Shown: positions 1-6,299 of the stretch, in pieces
Numbering within the stretch: position 1 is the first letter of the stretch
How the letters are laid out: each line of letters starts with the position of its first letter
Source: Spirochaetia bacterium
GTDB taxonomy: Bacteria > Spirochaetota > Spirochaetia > PWKH01
Assembly (NCBI GenBank): GCA_007116075.1
Contig: SKJE01000052.1
Coordinates: forward strand, 1-42,373
Reading direction: 5' to 3'
Length of the DNA: 42,373 nt
Notes under the pieces: model-generated
Told to the model about the DNA's origin: nothing
The model's input: the letters and a program-made list of their open reading frames with translations, nothing else
Databases searched by the model: none
Position numbers and translations under genes: made by a program

Positions 1-263
1 ATCTGGGCTCCCCCGATTGCCTCCGAGAGTCTTCGGGCGTGGAATATGGGTGAAGGCCTTCCTACATAATGGGTATAGAGCAGGGCAAGTTCTTCCTGGA
101 AGGAGGGATCCCTGCGGCACTGCTCATAGGCCTGTCGTATTTCGTCAAGTATCGGCTCCAGGGATGGAGGTACAAATATCCCTCCGTAGGGGCCGAAATA
201 CCCCTTATTATCGGGCATCTGAAGGGTTGCCGGTTTCTGTTGCTGAAGTACTGTTTCTCCCAT
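1..263 (-). CDS. trpB: Tryptophan synthase beta chain, N-terminal part (cut by window edge)
   Basis: Translating the minus strand from the ATG at 263 gives 87 residues running off the window. They include the typical TrpB opening [19 protein letters not shown] followed by an [20 protein letters not shown] stretch, which matches the conserved start of the beta subunit (YVGRPTPLYHA-like). TrpB uses pyridoxal phosphate to join indole and serine to form tryptophan; its catalytic lysine lies outside the window. The ATG at 263 is chosen because a GGAGAT ribosome site sits 6 bases upstream; the next in-frame ATG (218) would lie closer to the end of trpR but has no such site. The start lies inside the 3' end of trpR, so the two genes overlap by 56 bases and are probably translationally coupled. 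The trpR-trpB order recalls the chlamydial trpRBA operon. Whether trpA follows cannot be seen. Confidence 0.9.
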   Translation of the reverse strand, partial: MGETVLQQQKPATLQMPDNKGYFGPYGGIFVPPSLEPILDEIRQAYEQCRRDPSFQEELALLYTHYVGRPSPIFHARRLSEAIGGAQ

Positions 264-528
264 GGTCTATCTCCTCTATGATATGTTTACAAATTGAATA
301 CTCCTGCTTGAGTATCTTTGATCCCCGGGTAATCTTGCACAGGCTGATTCCCAGCTCATGGGCAATGTCCCGCTGGTGCTTACCCCGTTTCAGATCCTTC
401 AGCAGGCGCCACCGGAGGGCAAAATCATATTTTTCCTTCATGGTGAACAGCTCTTCAAAGAGTTTCTGCATTTTATCCCGGTCTGAGGTCCGGGCAAATA
501 CATCAATCAGTTCCCTCAGGTCATCCAT
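208..528 (-). CDS. trpR: Trp operon repressor TrpR
   Basis: The 106-residue protein has the length of TrpR family members. Its helix-turn-helix, roughly residues 52-72 ([20 protein letters not shown]), closely resembles the TrpR DNA-reading head, including the ITRGS..LK signature. TrpR is a dimer that binds tryptophan as corepressor and shuts off trp genes. An AGGAGC ribosome site precedes the ATG. The gene is the first of a leftward operon and overlaps the start of trpB by 56 bases, so the regulator is cotranscribed with its presumed target. Its promoter carries two palindromes suited to autorepression, listed separately. The C-terminal tail beyond about residue 88 is polar and its reading is constrained by the overlapping trpB start. 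The YerC-type relatives of TrpR are the alternative, but the ITRGS motif and trpB context favour a true TrpR. Confidence 0.9.
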   Translation of the reverse strand: MDDLRELIDVFARTSDRDKMQKLFEELFTMKEKYDFALRWRLLKDLKRGKHQRDIAHELGISLCKITRGSKILKQEYSICKHIIEEIDHGRNSTSATETGNPSDAR

Positions 529-541
529 GTCAGCTCCTTGT

Positions 542-581
542 GATTCTATCTATAGAAACGTATGTTACTGTATATAGAAAC
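542..581. promoter_or_regulatory. Candidate tandem TrpR operator (two 18-bp imperfect palindromes)
   Basis: Two 18-base imperfect palindromes lie at 542-559 (GATTCTATCTATAGAAAC) and 564-581 (GTTACTGTATATAGAAAC). Each matches its own reverse complement at 14 of 18 positions, they share the half-site TATAGAAAC, and they are centred 22 bases apart, about two helical turns. On the minus strand the second covers the -10 box and spacer of the trpR promoter and the first covers the expected start of transcription, which is the classic position for a repressor. The sequence does not resemble the E. coli trp operator (ACTAGT core), so assigning it to this TrpR is inference from position. Confidence 0.55.
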
Positions 582-590
582 ATGAGTCAA
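562..590 (-). promoter_or_regulatory. Sigma-70-type promoter of trpR-trpB
   Basis: On the minus strand TTGACT (590-585), a 17-base spacer and TAACAT (567-562) form a good vegetative promoter. Transcription would start near 555, about 27 bases before the trpR ATG, leaving room for the AGGAGC ribosome site. The candidate operator palindromes overlap it. Confidence 0.6.
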
Positions 591-650
591 GAGGGTGATA
601 TAACAATTTGTTATTCTCCTTACTGCCAGGGGCTTTTCATTATAGAGTTA

Positions 651-679
651 TTGACTTTTTTCCCGACGATTACTATAGT
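651..679 (+). promoter_or_regulatory. Sigma-70-type promoter of the small zinc-ribbon gene
   Basis: TTGACT (651-656), a 17-base spacer and TATAGT (674-679) form a near-consensus vegetative promoter reading right. It lies 36 bases upstream of the ATG at 715, which has an AAGGAGA ribosome site. It is divergent from the trpR promoter in the same gap (529-714). Confidence 0.6.
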
Positions 680-714
680 CTTTTGAGACGGTGAGATGAT
701 AGAAGGAGAATTAC

Positions 715-897
715 ATGGCCAAATCCCATAGAGGTACAGGAATACGAGATCAAGTGAAACAAGGCCGGGGTACCTGCCCCCTGTGCCGGCGGACCGGTAT
801 AAAGCTGATGTATGAACGTGAGATGAACAGCAAGAAGACCAAGGTCTGTAAGCAGTGTGAATCTGCGGTCAAGAAGGGAACCCTGAAGGTCTCCTGA
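715..897 (+). CDS. Small basic zinc-ribbon protein, family not identified
   Basis: This 60-residue, strongly basic protein contains two CxxC pairs, CPLC at 21-24 and CKQC at 45-48, spaced as in a zinc ribbon, and begins MAKSHRGTGIRD. It is not a recognisable ribosomal protein: it does not match L28, L31, L33, L36 or S14 motifs. An AAGGAGA site precedes the ATG, the gene has its own near-consensus promoter, and a rho-independent terminator follows 18 bases after the stop. Such a small, basic, strongly promoted unit ahead of a cell-wall and transcription/translation gene run suggests a nucleic-acid or ribosome-binding role, but that is inference. From memory, spirochaetes carry similar short CxxC proteins annotated as hypothetical. 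The coding call is secure given the ribosome site, paired cysteines and transcription signals. Confidence 0.8.
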   Translation: MAKSHRGTGIRDQVKQGRGTCPLCRRTGIKLMYEREMNSKKTKVCKQCESAVKKGTLKVS

Positions 898-915
898 CGG
901 GACCAATCAGCGGTG

Positions 916-943
916 AAGGGGGACAAAAGGGTCCCCTTTTTTT
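916..943 (+). terminator. Rho-independent terminator abutting the murC start
   Basis: GGGGAC (919-924), loop AAAAGG and GTCCCC (931-936), extended by A-T/G-T pairs at the base, are followed directly by seven T residues. This is a textbook intrinsic terminator for the zinc-ribbon transcript. It ends 5 bases before the murC ATG at 949. Confidence 0.75.
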
Positions 944-948
944 CTGCT

Positions 949-2301
949 ATGATACCCCTCACACCGGGTTCAAATATATACTTTATCGGCATCTGCGGGA
1001 CGGGCATGTCCAACCTTGCCCGGTATTTTCATGCCCAGGGATTTCATGTGACGGGGTCTGATGCTGCTCTCGGTTTCTATACCGCAGAACTGCTGGAGGA
1101 GGCGGGGATCGGGCTCTATGAAGGGTTTGATCCGTCCAGGATATCCAGGGTACAGCCTGATGCGGTCATCTATTCAGCTGCATTCAGTGAGGATACCAAC
1201 GAGGAGCTTGCGAGGACTGTGCACCTGGCTGTTCCTGCTGCATCCTATCCGGAGGTTCTTGGTTTCATATCAAGGCAGCTGCCGACGATCTGCATTGCCG
1301 GCACCCATGGAAAAACCACAACTTCCTATATGACCCTGCTCGGTCTCCAGTACCTTGGAGTAGCGGCAGCTCCGCTGATCGGGGCACCCTTCCCGATACT
1401 TGAGAAGTCCCCCGCTGCAGCAGTTATCGAGGCGTGCGAGTATCGGTGGCATTTCCTCCGATATCGCCCGGCGGTATCGGTGATCACCTCCCTGGACTAC
1501 GACCATGTGGACTGCTATCCCACCAGGGAATCCTATCGGGAAGCCTTTGAATCATTTGCACAATTGACCACGGGGGAACTGATTCTTCATGGGGAGGCAG
1601 CGCTTGATACTGCTTCATACACCTGTAGGGTAACCAGGTACGGTCGGGACCAGATTGAACCTTTCGGCACCCTCCGGCGCTTCCTGCCTTGGGGGCTGAC
1701 TGCAAAGCCGGGTGTACCGGGCATGCATATTGCTGAAGATGCCCTTGCAGCCCTTCAGGCAGTCAGGGCATGGTGGCTTCATGTGCATCAACAGGAGCTT
1801 GATCTCCTGCAGCTCCAGGGAGTGCTTGATGCAATATGCTCATATCGGGGCACCTCCAGGAGGTTTGAGCAGCTTGGTGAATTCGGGGGTGTACTGTTTA
1901 TTGATGACTATGCCCATCACCCGGCAGAGATTAACGCCCTGCTGGAGGGGATCCGGGAGGCTTACCCCGCAAGAAGGCTGGTGGTGGATTTTGTTCCCCA
2001 CACAGTATCCCGGACCAGGGCCTTCCTGGACCAGTTTGTACAGGCACTTTCCCGGGCGGATGTGCTGATCCTTCAGGAGATCTATCTGTCCCAGAGAGAG
2101 ATGGACAGTACTGATCCCCTCTCCTCAAGGGACCTGGCCGACCGCATACCCGGAGCCCGGTACTGCCGGGACGGTCAGGAGGCCTTCCAGGTGATCAACG
2201 GTTTATTGCAGGAAGGGGATCTTTGTATTACCATGGGTGCCGGGGACAACCGCGATGTCGGCAGGGCCCTTGCAGCAGCACGGAAAGGAGAAAGAGCATG
2301 A
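949..2301 (+). CDS. murC: UDP-N-acetylmuramate--L-alanine ligase
   Basis: The 450-residue protein adds L-alanine to UDP-N-acetylmuramate in the cytoplasm, the first step of building the peptidoglycan peptide. Visible hallmarks are the N-terminal Rossmann motif IGICGTGMSNLA (about 13-24), the Mur-ligase P-loop GTHGKTTT (118-125), EACEYRWHFL, the TSLDYDHVD segment and DDYAHHP late in the protein. The EACEY variant resembles MurC of Firmicutes and spirochaetes; the related recycling ligase Mpl is a less likely alternative. ATG 949 is chosen because the family starts just before the IYFIG motif; an in-frame GTG at 913 would encode the preceding terminator hairpin. No good ribosome site precedes 949, which is odd. 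The stop overlaps the yicC start (ATGA). Confidence 0.88.
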   Translation: MIPLTPGSNIYFIGICGTGMSNLARYFHAQGFHVTGSDAALGFYTAELLEEAGIGLYEGFDPSRISRVQPDAVIYSAAFSEDTNEELARTVHLAVPAASYPEVLGFISRQLPTICIAGTHGKTTTSYMTLLGLQYLGVAAAPLIGAPFPILEKSPAAAVIEACEYRWHFLRYRPAVSVITSLDYDHVDCYPTRESYREAFESFAQLTTGELILHGEAALDTASYTCRVTRYGRDQIEPFGTLRRFLPWGLTAKPGVPGMHIAEDALAALQAVRAWWLHVHQQELDLLQLQGVLDAICSYRGTSRRFEQLGEFGGVLFIDDYAHHPAEINALLEGIREAYPARRLVVDFVPHTVSRTRAFLDQFVQALSRADVLILQEIYLSQREMDSTDPLSSRDLADRIPGARYCRDGQEAFQVINGLLQEGDLCITMGAGDNRDVGRALAAARKGERA

Positions 2302-3164
2302 ACAGTATGACCGGCTATGCCTACCGGGAGTACCAGGATGAACAGTTTCAGGTCACCCTGGAGGTCAAATCATATAATAACCGGTACTTGGATATCAGCG
2401 TGCACCTTCCGGGAATCCTCAGCCCCCTTGAACCGGAATTCCGGGAACGGGTACGCTCGGTTGTCTCCCGGGGACACGTTGATGTATCGATTCGGTACAG
2501 GAGTTTAGAGAGTGAAGTCCTGGTACACGTGGATCACCGTGCGGTGGAACAGTATCGCCGGGCATTCCGGGAAATCATTGATCTCTCCGGATGCAGCGGG
2601 GATGCTGTCCTCAGCGACTACCTGAGTATTGATGAGATCCTCAAGCCGATTCCCCCCCAGGGAGGTACCGCCCACGGAACCGAACTGCTGGAGCTCTTTG
2701 AGCAGCTGCTCTCCGAGTTCCAGGAGACCCGGTTAAAGGAAGGGGAGGCCACCCGCCGGAACGTTATGATCCAGCTGGAGGAGTTCTTGAAGGCCTTCTC
2801 CCTGGTCCGCAGCAGGGCTGATGTCCTGGAGAAATCCCTCAAGGATACTTTGAAAACACGTTTTGAGCAGCTGCTCGGCAGCGGATACGACGAGAACCGG
2901 ATTCTTTCTGAAGTAGCGGTCCTGCTGGTGAAGTATTCGATTCAGGAAGAGATCAGCCGGGTGGAGAGCCACCTTGAGCAGTTTCACAACATGATCCATG
3001 AAGCGGGGGTTGTCGGCAAGAAACTCGACTTTCTCTGTCAGGAACTCAACCGAGAAGTGAACACCATAGCATCAAAGAGTACCATGGCCGAAGTGAACCA
3101 GGCGGTGGTGACGATGAAGGACCATCTTGAGAATATTCGGGAGCAGCTGAGAAATGTCGAATAG
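2298..3164 (+). CDS. yicC: YicC family endoribonuclease
   Basis: The 288-residue protein begins with the family signature MNSMTGYAY and continues with VEVKSYNNRYLD-like residues (here LEVKSYNNRYLDISVHLP), and it ends with the conserved DFLCQELNREVNTIASKS and VVTMKDHLENIREQLRNVE blocks of the YicC/YloC family (YicC N-terminal domain plus DUF1732). E. coli YicC is an endoribonuclease that cleaves RNA and influences small-RNA turnover; the substrate here is unknown. The ATG at 2298 has an AAAGGAG site and overlaps the murC stop by four bases; an upstream in-frame extension into murC is not needed. Its own 3' end overlaps the next gene by 11 bases, so murC, yicC and the kinase gene form one coupled unit. 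Confidence 0.9.
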   Translation: MNSMTGYAYREYQDEQFQVTLEVKSYNNRYLDISVHLPGILSPLEPEFRERVRSVVSRGHVDVSIRYRSLESEVLVHVDHRAVEQYRRAFREIIDLSGCSGDAVLSDYLSIDEILKPIPPQGGTAHGTELLELFEQLLSEFQETRLKEGEATRRNVMIQLEEFLKAFSLVRSRADVLEKSLKDTLKTRFEQLLGSGYDENRILSEVAVLLVKYSIQEEISRVESHLEQFHNMIHEAGVVGKKLDFLCQELNREVNTIASKSTMAEVNQAVVTMKDHLENIREQLRNVE

Positions 3165-3702
3165 AAGAGCGATTGCAATCTCCGGGAAGAGCGGATGCGG
3201 GAACACCACCGTTAGTTCCCTGGTGGCCGGGGAACTAAGTTTTACCATGATCAACTACACCTTCCGTACCCTAGCGAAGGATTTGGGACTCACCTTTGAG
3301 CAGCTGTGCCGGAGGGCTGAGGAGGATGACTCCTATGACCGGATGCTTGACCAGCGGCAGGTGGAACTCGCCAGTGCCCAGGACTGCGTCCTCGGATCCC
3401 GCCTGGCTATCTGGCTGTTGGAGGATGCGGATTTGAAGGTGTACCTCTACGCATCCCAGGAGACAAGGGCGCAGCGTATCATGAACCGGGAGGGCAGCAC
3501 TCTGGAGGAGAAACTCCAGGAAACCATAGAGCGTGACCGCCGGGATACCGAGCGATACAAAAGGATATATGGAATAGACACCAGGGAGTATCAGTTCGCA
3601 GACCTTTTAATCGATACCGATGTCTGTGACCAGTATGAAGCTGCCCGGCGGATAGTGGAAGCCTTTAAGGAGAAGCTCCTTTCCCTGGTCCCCGGATCAT
3701 GA
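3154..3702 (+). CDS. Cytidylate-kinase-like P-loop protein with Asn in the Walker A position
   Basis: The 182-residue protein resembles the short archaeal-type cytidylate kinases. It opens with IAISGKSGCGNTTVSSLVA, has an MINYTFRTLA segment, VLGSRLAIWLL (substrate region), VYLYASQETRAQRI and a charged lid-like stretch with RDRRDTERYKRIYG (about 129-142) typical of this family, where CMP/dCMP would be phosphorylated from ATP. The Walker A loop reads GKSGCGNTT, so the usual lysine is replaced by asparagine; archaeal Cmk proteins have threonine there, so the family tolerates this. A GGGAG ribosome site lies inside the end of yicC, with 11 bases of overlap. From memory Borrelia carries a cmk-like gene in the same neighbourhood. 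Substrate is inferred, and the protein could have another nucleotide role. Confidence 0.75.
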   Translation: MSNRRAIAISGKSGCGNTTVSSLVAGELSFTMINYTFRTLAKDLGLTFEQLCRRAEEDDSYDRMLDQRQVELASAQDCVLGSRLAIWLLEDADLKVYLYASQETRAQRIMNREGSTLEEKLQETIERDRRDTERYKRIYGIDTREYQFADLLIDTDVCDQYEAARRIVEAFKEKLLSLVPGS

Positions 3703-3704
3703 GG

Positions 3705-3734
3705 TTTACATTCCCCGCGAATGTAGCGTATACT
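3705..3734 (+). promoter_or_regulatory. Promoter of rpoZ-miaA
   Basis: TTTACA (3705-3710), an 18-base spacer and TATACT (3729-3734) start just after the stop of the kinase-like gene. The predicted start near 3741 gives a leader of about 30 bases containing the GGAGG site of rpoZ. Confidence 0.5.
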
Positions 3735-3772
3735 GGATTCATTCTAAAATTATGCATGACGGAGGTTTCACC

Positions 3773-3970
3773 GTGGCTATACCCTTGAGGGATTTGATCA
3801 ACAAAGAAGATAACATGTATGAACTGACCTGCTTAGCTGTAAAGCGGGCAGCTTTTATTACCAAATACGGTGATCTCGAACTCGAGCAGCATGAGTACAA
3901 AGTGGTCTCTACGGCGATTACTCAGGTCCTTGAATCCCGTGTTGAATATTTCTACGAGTTCTCCGAGTAA
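3773..3970 (+). CDS. rpoZ: DNA-directed RNA polymerase omega subunit
   Basis: The 65-residue product reads as a spirochaete-type omega subunit: an N-terminal PLRDLINKEDNMYELTCLAV block with the N.YEL and A.KRA spacing of RpoZ, and KVVSTAITQVLESRVEY matching the helix that ends the family core. Omega helps fold and hold the beta-prime subunit in RNA polymerase. The start is the GTG at 3773, because GGAGG lies 7 bases before it; upstream in-frame extension to the ATG at 3752 would place that ribosome site inside the coding region. It has its own promoter and lies upstream of miaA, whose start is embedded in its 3' end. Sequence conservation in omega is low, so the call rests on length, these motifs and the remembered Borrelia gene order. 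Confidence 0.7.
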   Translation: MAIPLRDLINKEDNMYELTCLAVKRAAFITKYGDLELEQHEYKVVSTAITQVLESRVEYFYEFSE

Positions 3971-4862
3971 AAACCCTCCCTATCCGGTTATCCTGCTCTT
4001 TGGTCCGACCGGGGTGGGGAAGACTGACCTTCTCTCCCGGGAGTGCTCCCGGGGGTATGAGGTAATCAGTGCTGACTCCATGCAGGTGTACCGCGGATTA
4101 GATATTGGAACAGCAAAACCAGAACAAAACCTGTTAGATACCATTAAACACCATCTCATAGATATCCGGGATCCCCATGAACAGTTCCATGTGGGGGACT
4201 TTGTCCCCCTGGCGGATGAACTCATTGGTTCAATCAATCGGCGGGGCCGGATACCTGTGGTATCCGGAGGCACCGCCTTCTATTTCAAGCACCTGCTCTA
4301 TGGCCTCCCCGAAACCCCTCCCGCTGACCCGCAGGTGCGAGAGCAGGTACAAAAAGAACTTGATGCCTATGGATTGGAGGAGCTCTATCGTCGTCTTGAA
4401 CACGTGGATCCCCGCTCGGCCTGTTCAATATCTTCCCGGGATGCCTATCGTGTGATCCGTGCCCTGGAGGTGTTTTATACTTCAGGACATCCTCTCTCCT
4501 CATTCCGAATGCCCCGGCAGGTGAGATCCTTCATCGCTCCGGTGGTAATCGGTCTTTATCGTGAGCGGGAGGAACTGTCTGCAAGAATTGAAGGTCGGGT
4601 GGATATGATGATGCAGCAGGGTCTGTATGATGAAGTCCGATCCCTTATTGCCAGGGGAGCCCAGGCGCATTGGCCCGGCATGAAGGGGATTGGATACCGG
4701 GAATTTTTTATCTATCAATCCCTGGGTGAGTATTCGCTCCCGGGGATTGCCCGGCTTATTACAGCAAACAGCAGAACCTATGCTAAACAGCAGATGACCT
4801 TTTTCAGGAGCCTTCCCCATGTTCAGTGGGTGCATCCCGATGAAGTCTGCCTCTCTCAGTAG
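3939..4862 (+). CDS. miaA: tRNA dimethylallyltransferase
   Basis: MiaA transfers dimethylallyl to A37 of tRNAs that read UNN codons. The sequence has the P-loop GPTGVGKTDL, ISADSMQVYRGLDIGTAKP, HHLIDIRDPHEQFHVGDF, VVSGGTAFYFKHLLYG, SRDAYRVIRALEV and the C-terminal ITANSRTYAKQQMTFFR block, all diagnostic of MiaA. From the GTG at 3939 it has 307 residues, the family's usual length. Start choice is uncertain: TTG 3930, GTG 3939 or ATG 3891 are possible, none with a strong ribosome site apart from a weak AGG upstream of 3930, and all lie inside rpoZ. Coupling to rpoZ translation is therefore likely. Its 3' end overlaps the convergent membrane-protein gene by 7 bases. Confidence 0.93.
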   Translation: MLNISTSSPSKNPPYPVILLFGPTGVGKTDLLSRECSRGYEVISADSMQVYRGLDIGTAKPEQNLLDTIKHHLIDIRDPHEQFHVGDFVPLADELIGSINRRGRIPVVSGGTAFYFKHLLYGLPETPPADPQVREQVQKELDAYGLEELYRRLEHVDPRSACSISSRDAYRVIRALEVFYTSGHPLSSFRMPRQVRSFIAPVVIGLYREREELSARIEGRVDMMMQQGLYDEVRSLIARGAQAHWPGMKGIGYREFFIYQSLGEYSLPGIARLITANSRTYAKQQMTFFRSLPHVQWVHPDEVCLSQ

Positions 4863-6241
4863 ACCTGCTGCTGGGACATGACCTGGATATTGCTGATCAT
4901 ATAGTGGGTCCCCCGATCCTCCAGGATCAGTCGTTCGACCATCCGGGTTCCCCTGATAGTCAGTTGTTCCGGCGGATTGTGCTCATCCTCAAAGTCTGTG
5001 TCCGGCAGCCATATGATAAACTCACAGAGAAACTCCAGTTTCCCAATGGGAGTAATGTCCAGATCGGTTATCCCGAAGACCATGGTCCCCATATTCACCT
5101 CAGGTTTTCCGGCTTCAATCCACTGCTCTGCGCTCACCAACGGACTTCCACCGTAGGCCCTGTTCATAGAGTTCTGGACATGAAGAAACACAAGCTGCTG
5201 TTCCCGTACATTCTCGGCTGACCGGGTAAGCACTTCCTGAATCCCCTCCATGTTGATGTCCGACTGGCTCTCATAAAAAAAGGTGATCACCTCCTCCGGT
5301 CCCAGACCGGCAATGGAGGGGGGGCGGGACACTACAACGATTCGATGAGTTATTCCTGCTGCTGCTATGATTACGAGAAGAGCAATAACCGCCAGTGTAA
5401 ACCCCCGTTTTCTCAGGAAGGTACTCTTGTTTGCCTGCTTGCGGATACGCTGCTCAAATACAGCCCTCTGCTGCTCCGCAAGCCGCTGGCGGGATACCGG
5501 AACAGACCGGGTGATATTATAAGTCCAGCTGGATAGAAAACGGCGCAACTCTTCAATGGAGGGCAGGGGCTGCTTCAACTGGAGCCACTCCATAATAGTA
5601 TGAGAAGTTTTGTCATCCACTCCGGGATTGAGCATCCAGAGCGGCAGGGGTTCATAACCCGCATCCTGTACATGGGGATCTCCGAAGGGAGATCGCTGGG
5701 TGAGTACTCCGTAGAGCAGGGATACCAGCTGGTAGATTCCCCCCTGCTCCTTGTCCACCTTTGGATGGACCCAGTCATGCCACAACTGATCCCTCTGGGT
5801 ATCAGTTACTGCATTCATCATCACTTCAGCTATGGAGCGGGGGAGCACGAGCATTCCGGAATTTGGGATGATCCAGAGGGCTGTGAGGGGAAAGGATTCC
5901 CGCACCCAGACATCAGGCTGGGTAGAACTGAGCAACTGCCAGGAGGAAAGTAATTGGCTGAATAGGGCAAGCCTTGTTTCTATCGGCAGTGAAGAGGAGT
6001 GTAGAATCCCTAAGGGCTTCAGGTTCTTAACCGAGCTATAGATACAGCGCATGCCCTTGATGGACTGGATGCCCTCCCAGTACCAGGGGGAAACTTGATC
6101 TCCGGCCACCAGATACCCCGGCTCCTTGCCCCCCTGGAACATGCTTCTCGGCAGGGACATGGAGTCAGGTCCGAGGGGAATGGCTGTCATGGTCTTTCCA
6201 TATTCCGAATAGGGTATGGTTATGTTATTCACAATATTCAC
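4856..6241 (-). CDS. Membrane protein with degenerate kinase-like N-terminal domain and extracytoplasmic C-terminal domain
   Basis: The 461-residue protein is not assignable to a named family. Residues 1-245 vaguely follow a Ser/Thr protein kinase C-lobe: GGIYQLVSLLYGVLTQRSPFGD (about 167-188) mirrors the usual D.YSLGVLLYELLTGRPPF block, followed by a P..LNP. segment. The catalytic VAxK lysine, HRD and DFG motifs are not visible, so at most it is a pseudokinase. A basic RKR precedes one membrane helix at about 281-297, predicting a cytoplasmic N-terminus and an extracytoplasmic domain of about 160 residues. Start GTG 6241 or GTG 6232 are both possible; AGAGG suits 6232 better. An extended -10 (TGCTATACT, with TATACT at 6259-6254) in the 58-base gap suggests extra transcription, but otherwise it is last in the folC operon direction. 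Confidence 0.7.
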   Translation of the reverse strand: MNIVNNITIPYSEYGKTMTAIPLGPDSMSLPRSMFQGGKEPGYLVAGDQVSPWYWEGIQSIKGMRCIYSSVKNLKPLGILHSSSLPIETRLALFSQLLSSWQLLSSTQPDVWVRESFPLTALWIIPNSGMLVLPRSIAEVMMNAVTDTQRDQLWHDWVHPKVDKEQGGIYQLVSLLYGVLTQRSPFGDPHVQDAGYEPLPLWMLNPGVDDKTSHTIMEWLQLKQPLPSIEELRRFLSSWTYNITRSVPVSRQRLAEQQRAVFEQRIRKQANKSTFLRKRGFTLAVIALLVIIAAAGITHRIVVVSRPPSIAGLGPEEVITFFYESQSDINMEGIQEVLTRSAENVREQQLVFLHVQNSMNRAYGGSPLVSAEQWIEAGKPEVNMGTMVFGITDLDITPIGKLEFLCEFIIWLPDTDFEDEHNPPEQLTIRGTRMVERLILEDRGTHYMISNIQVMSQQQVY

Positions 6242-6299
6242 CTCTAAAAGGGGAGTATAGCATAGAAGACCCCGTAGACTATAGGTCGAAAGTCATGGA

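Noticed and set aside
17-577. A 186-residue open frame on the plus strand at the window start
   Set aside because: Antisense to trpB and trpR, which are clearly coding; composition rich in Ser/Arg/Cys typical of a reverse reading.
715-897. Ribosomal protein L28 or L33 for the 60-residue gene
   Set aside because: The L28 start (CxxTGK) and L33 motif are absent; only the paired CxxC and basic character match a ribosomal protein in general.
949-2301. Mpl (peptide-recycling ligase) instead of MurC
   Set aside because: The EACEYRWHFL segment and the placement near yicC/cmk fit spirochaete-type MurC; Mpl is not excluded but is less likely.
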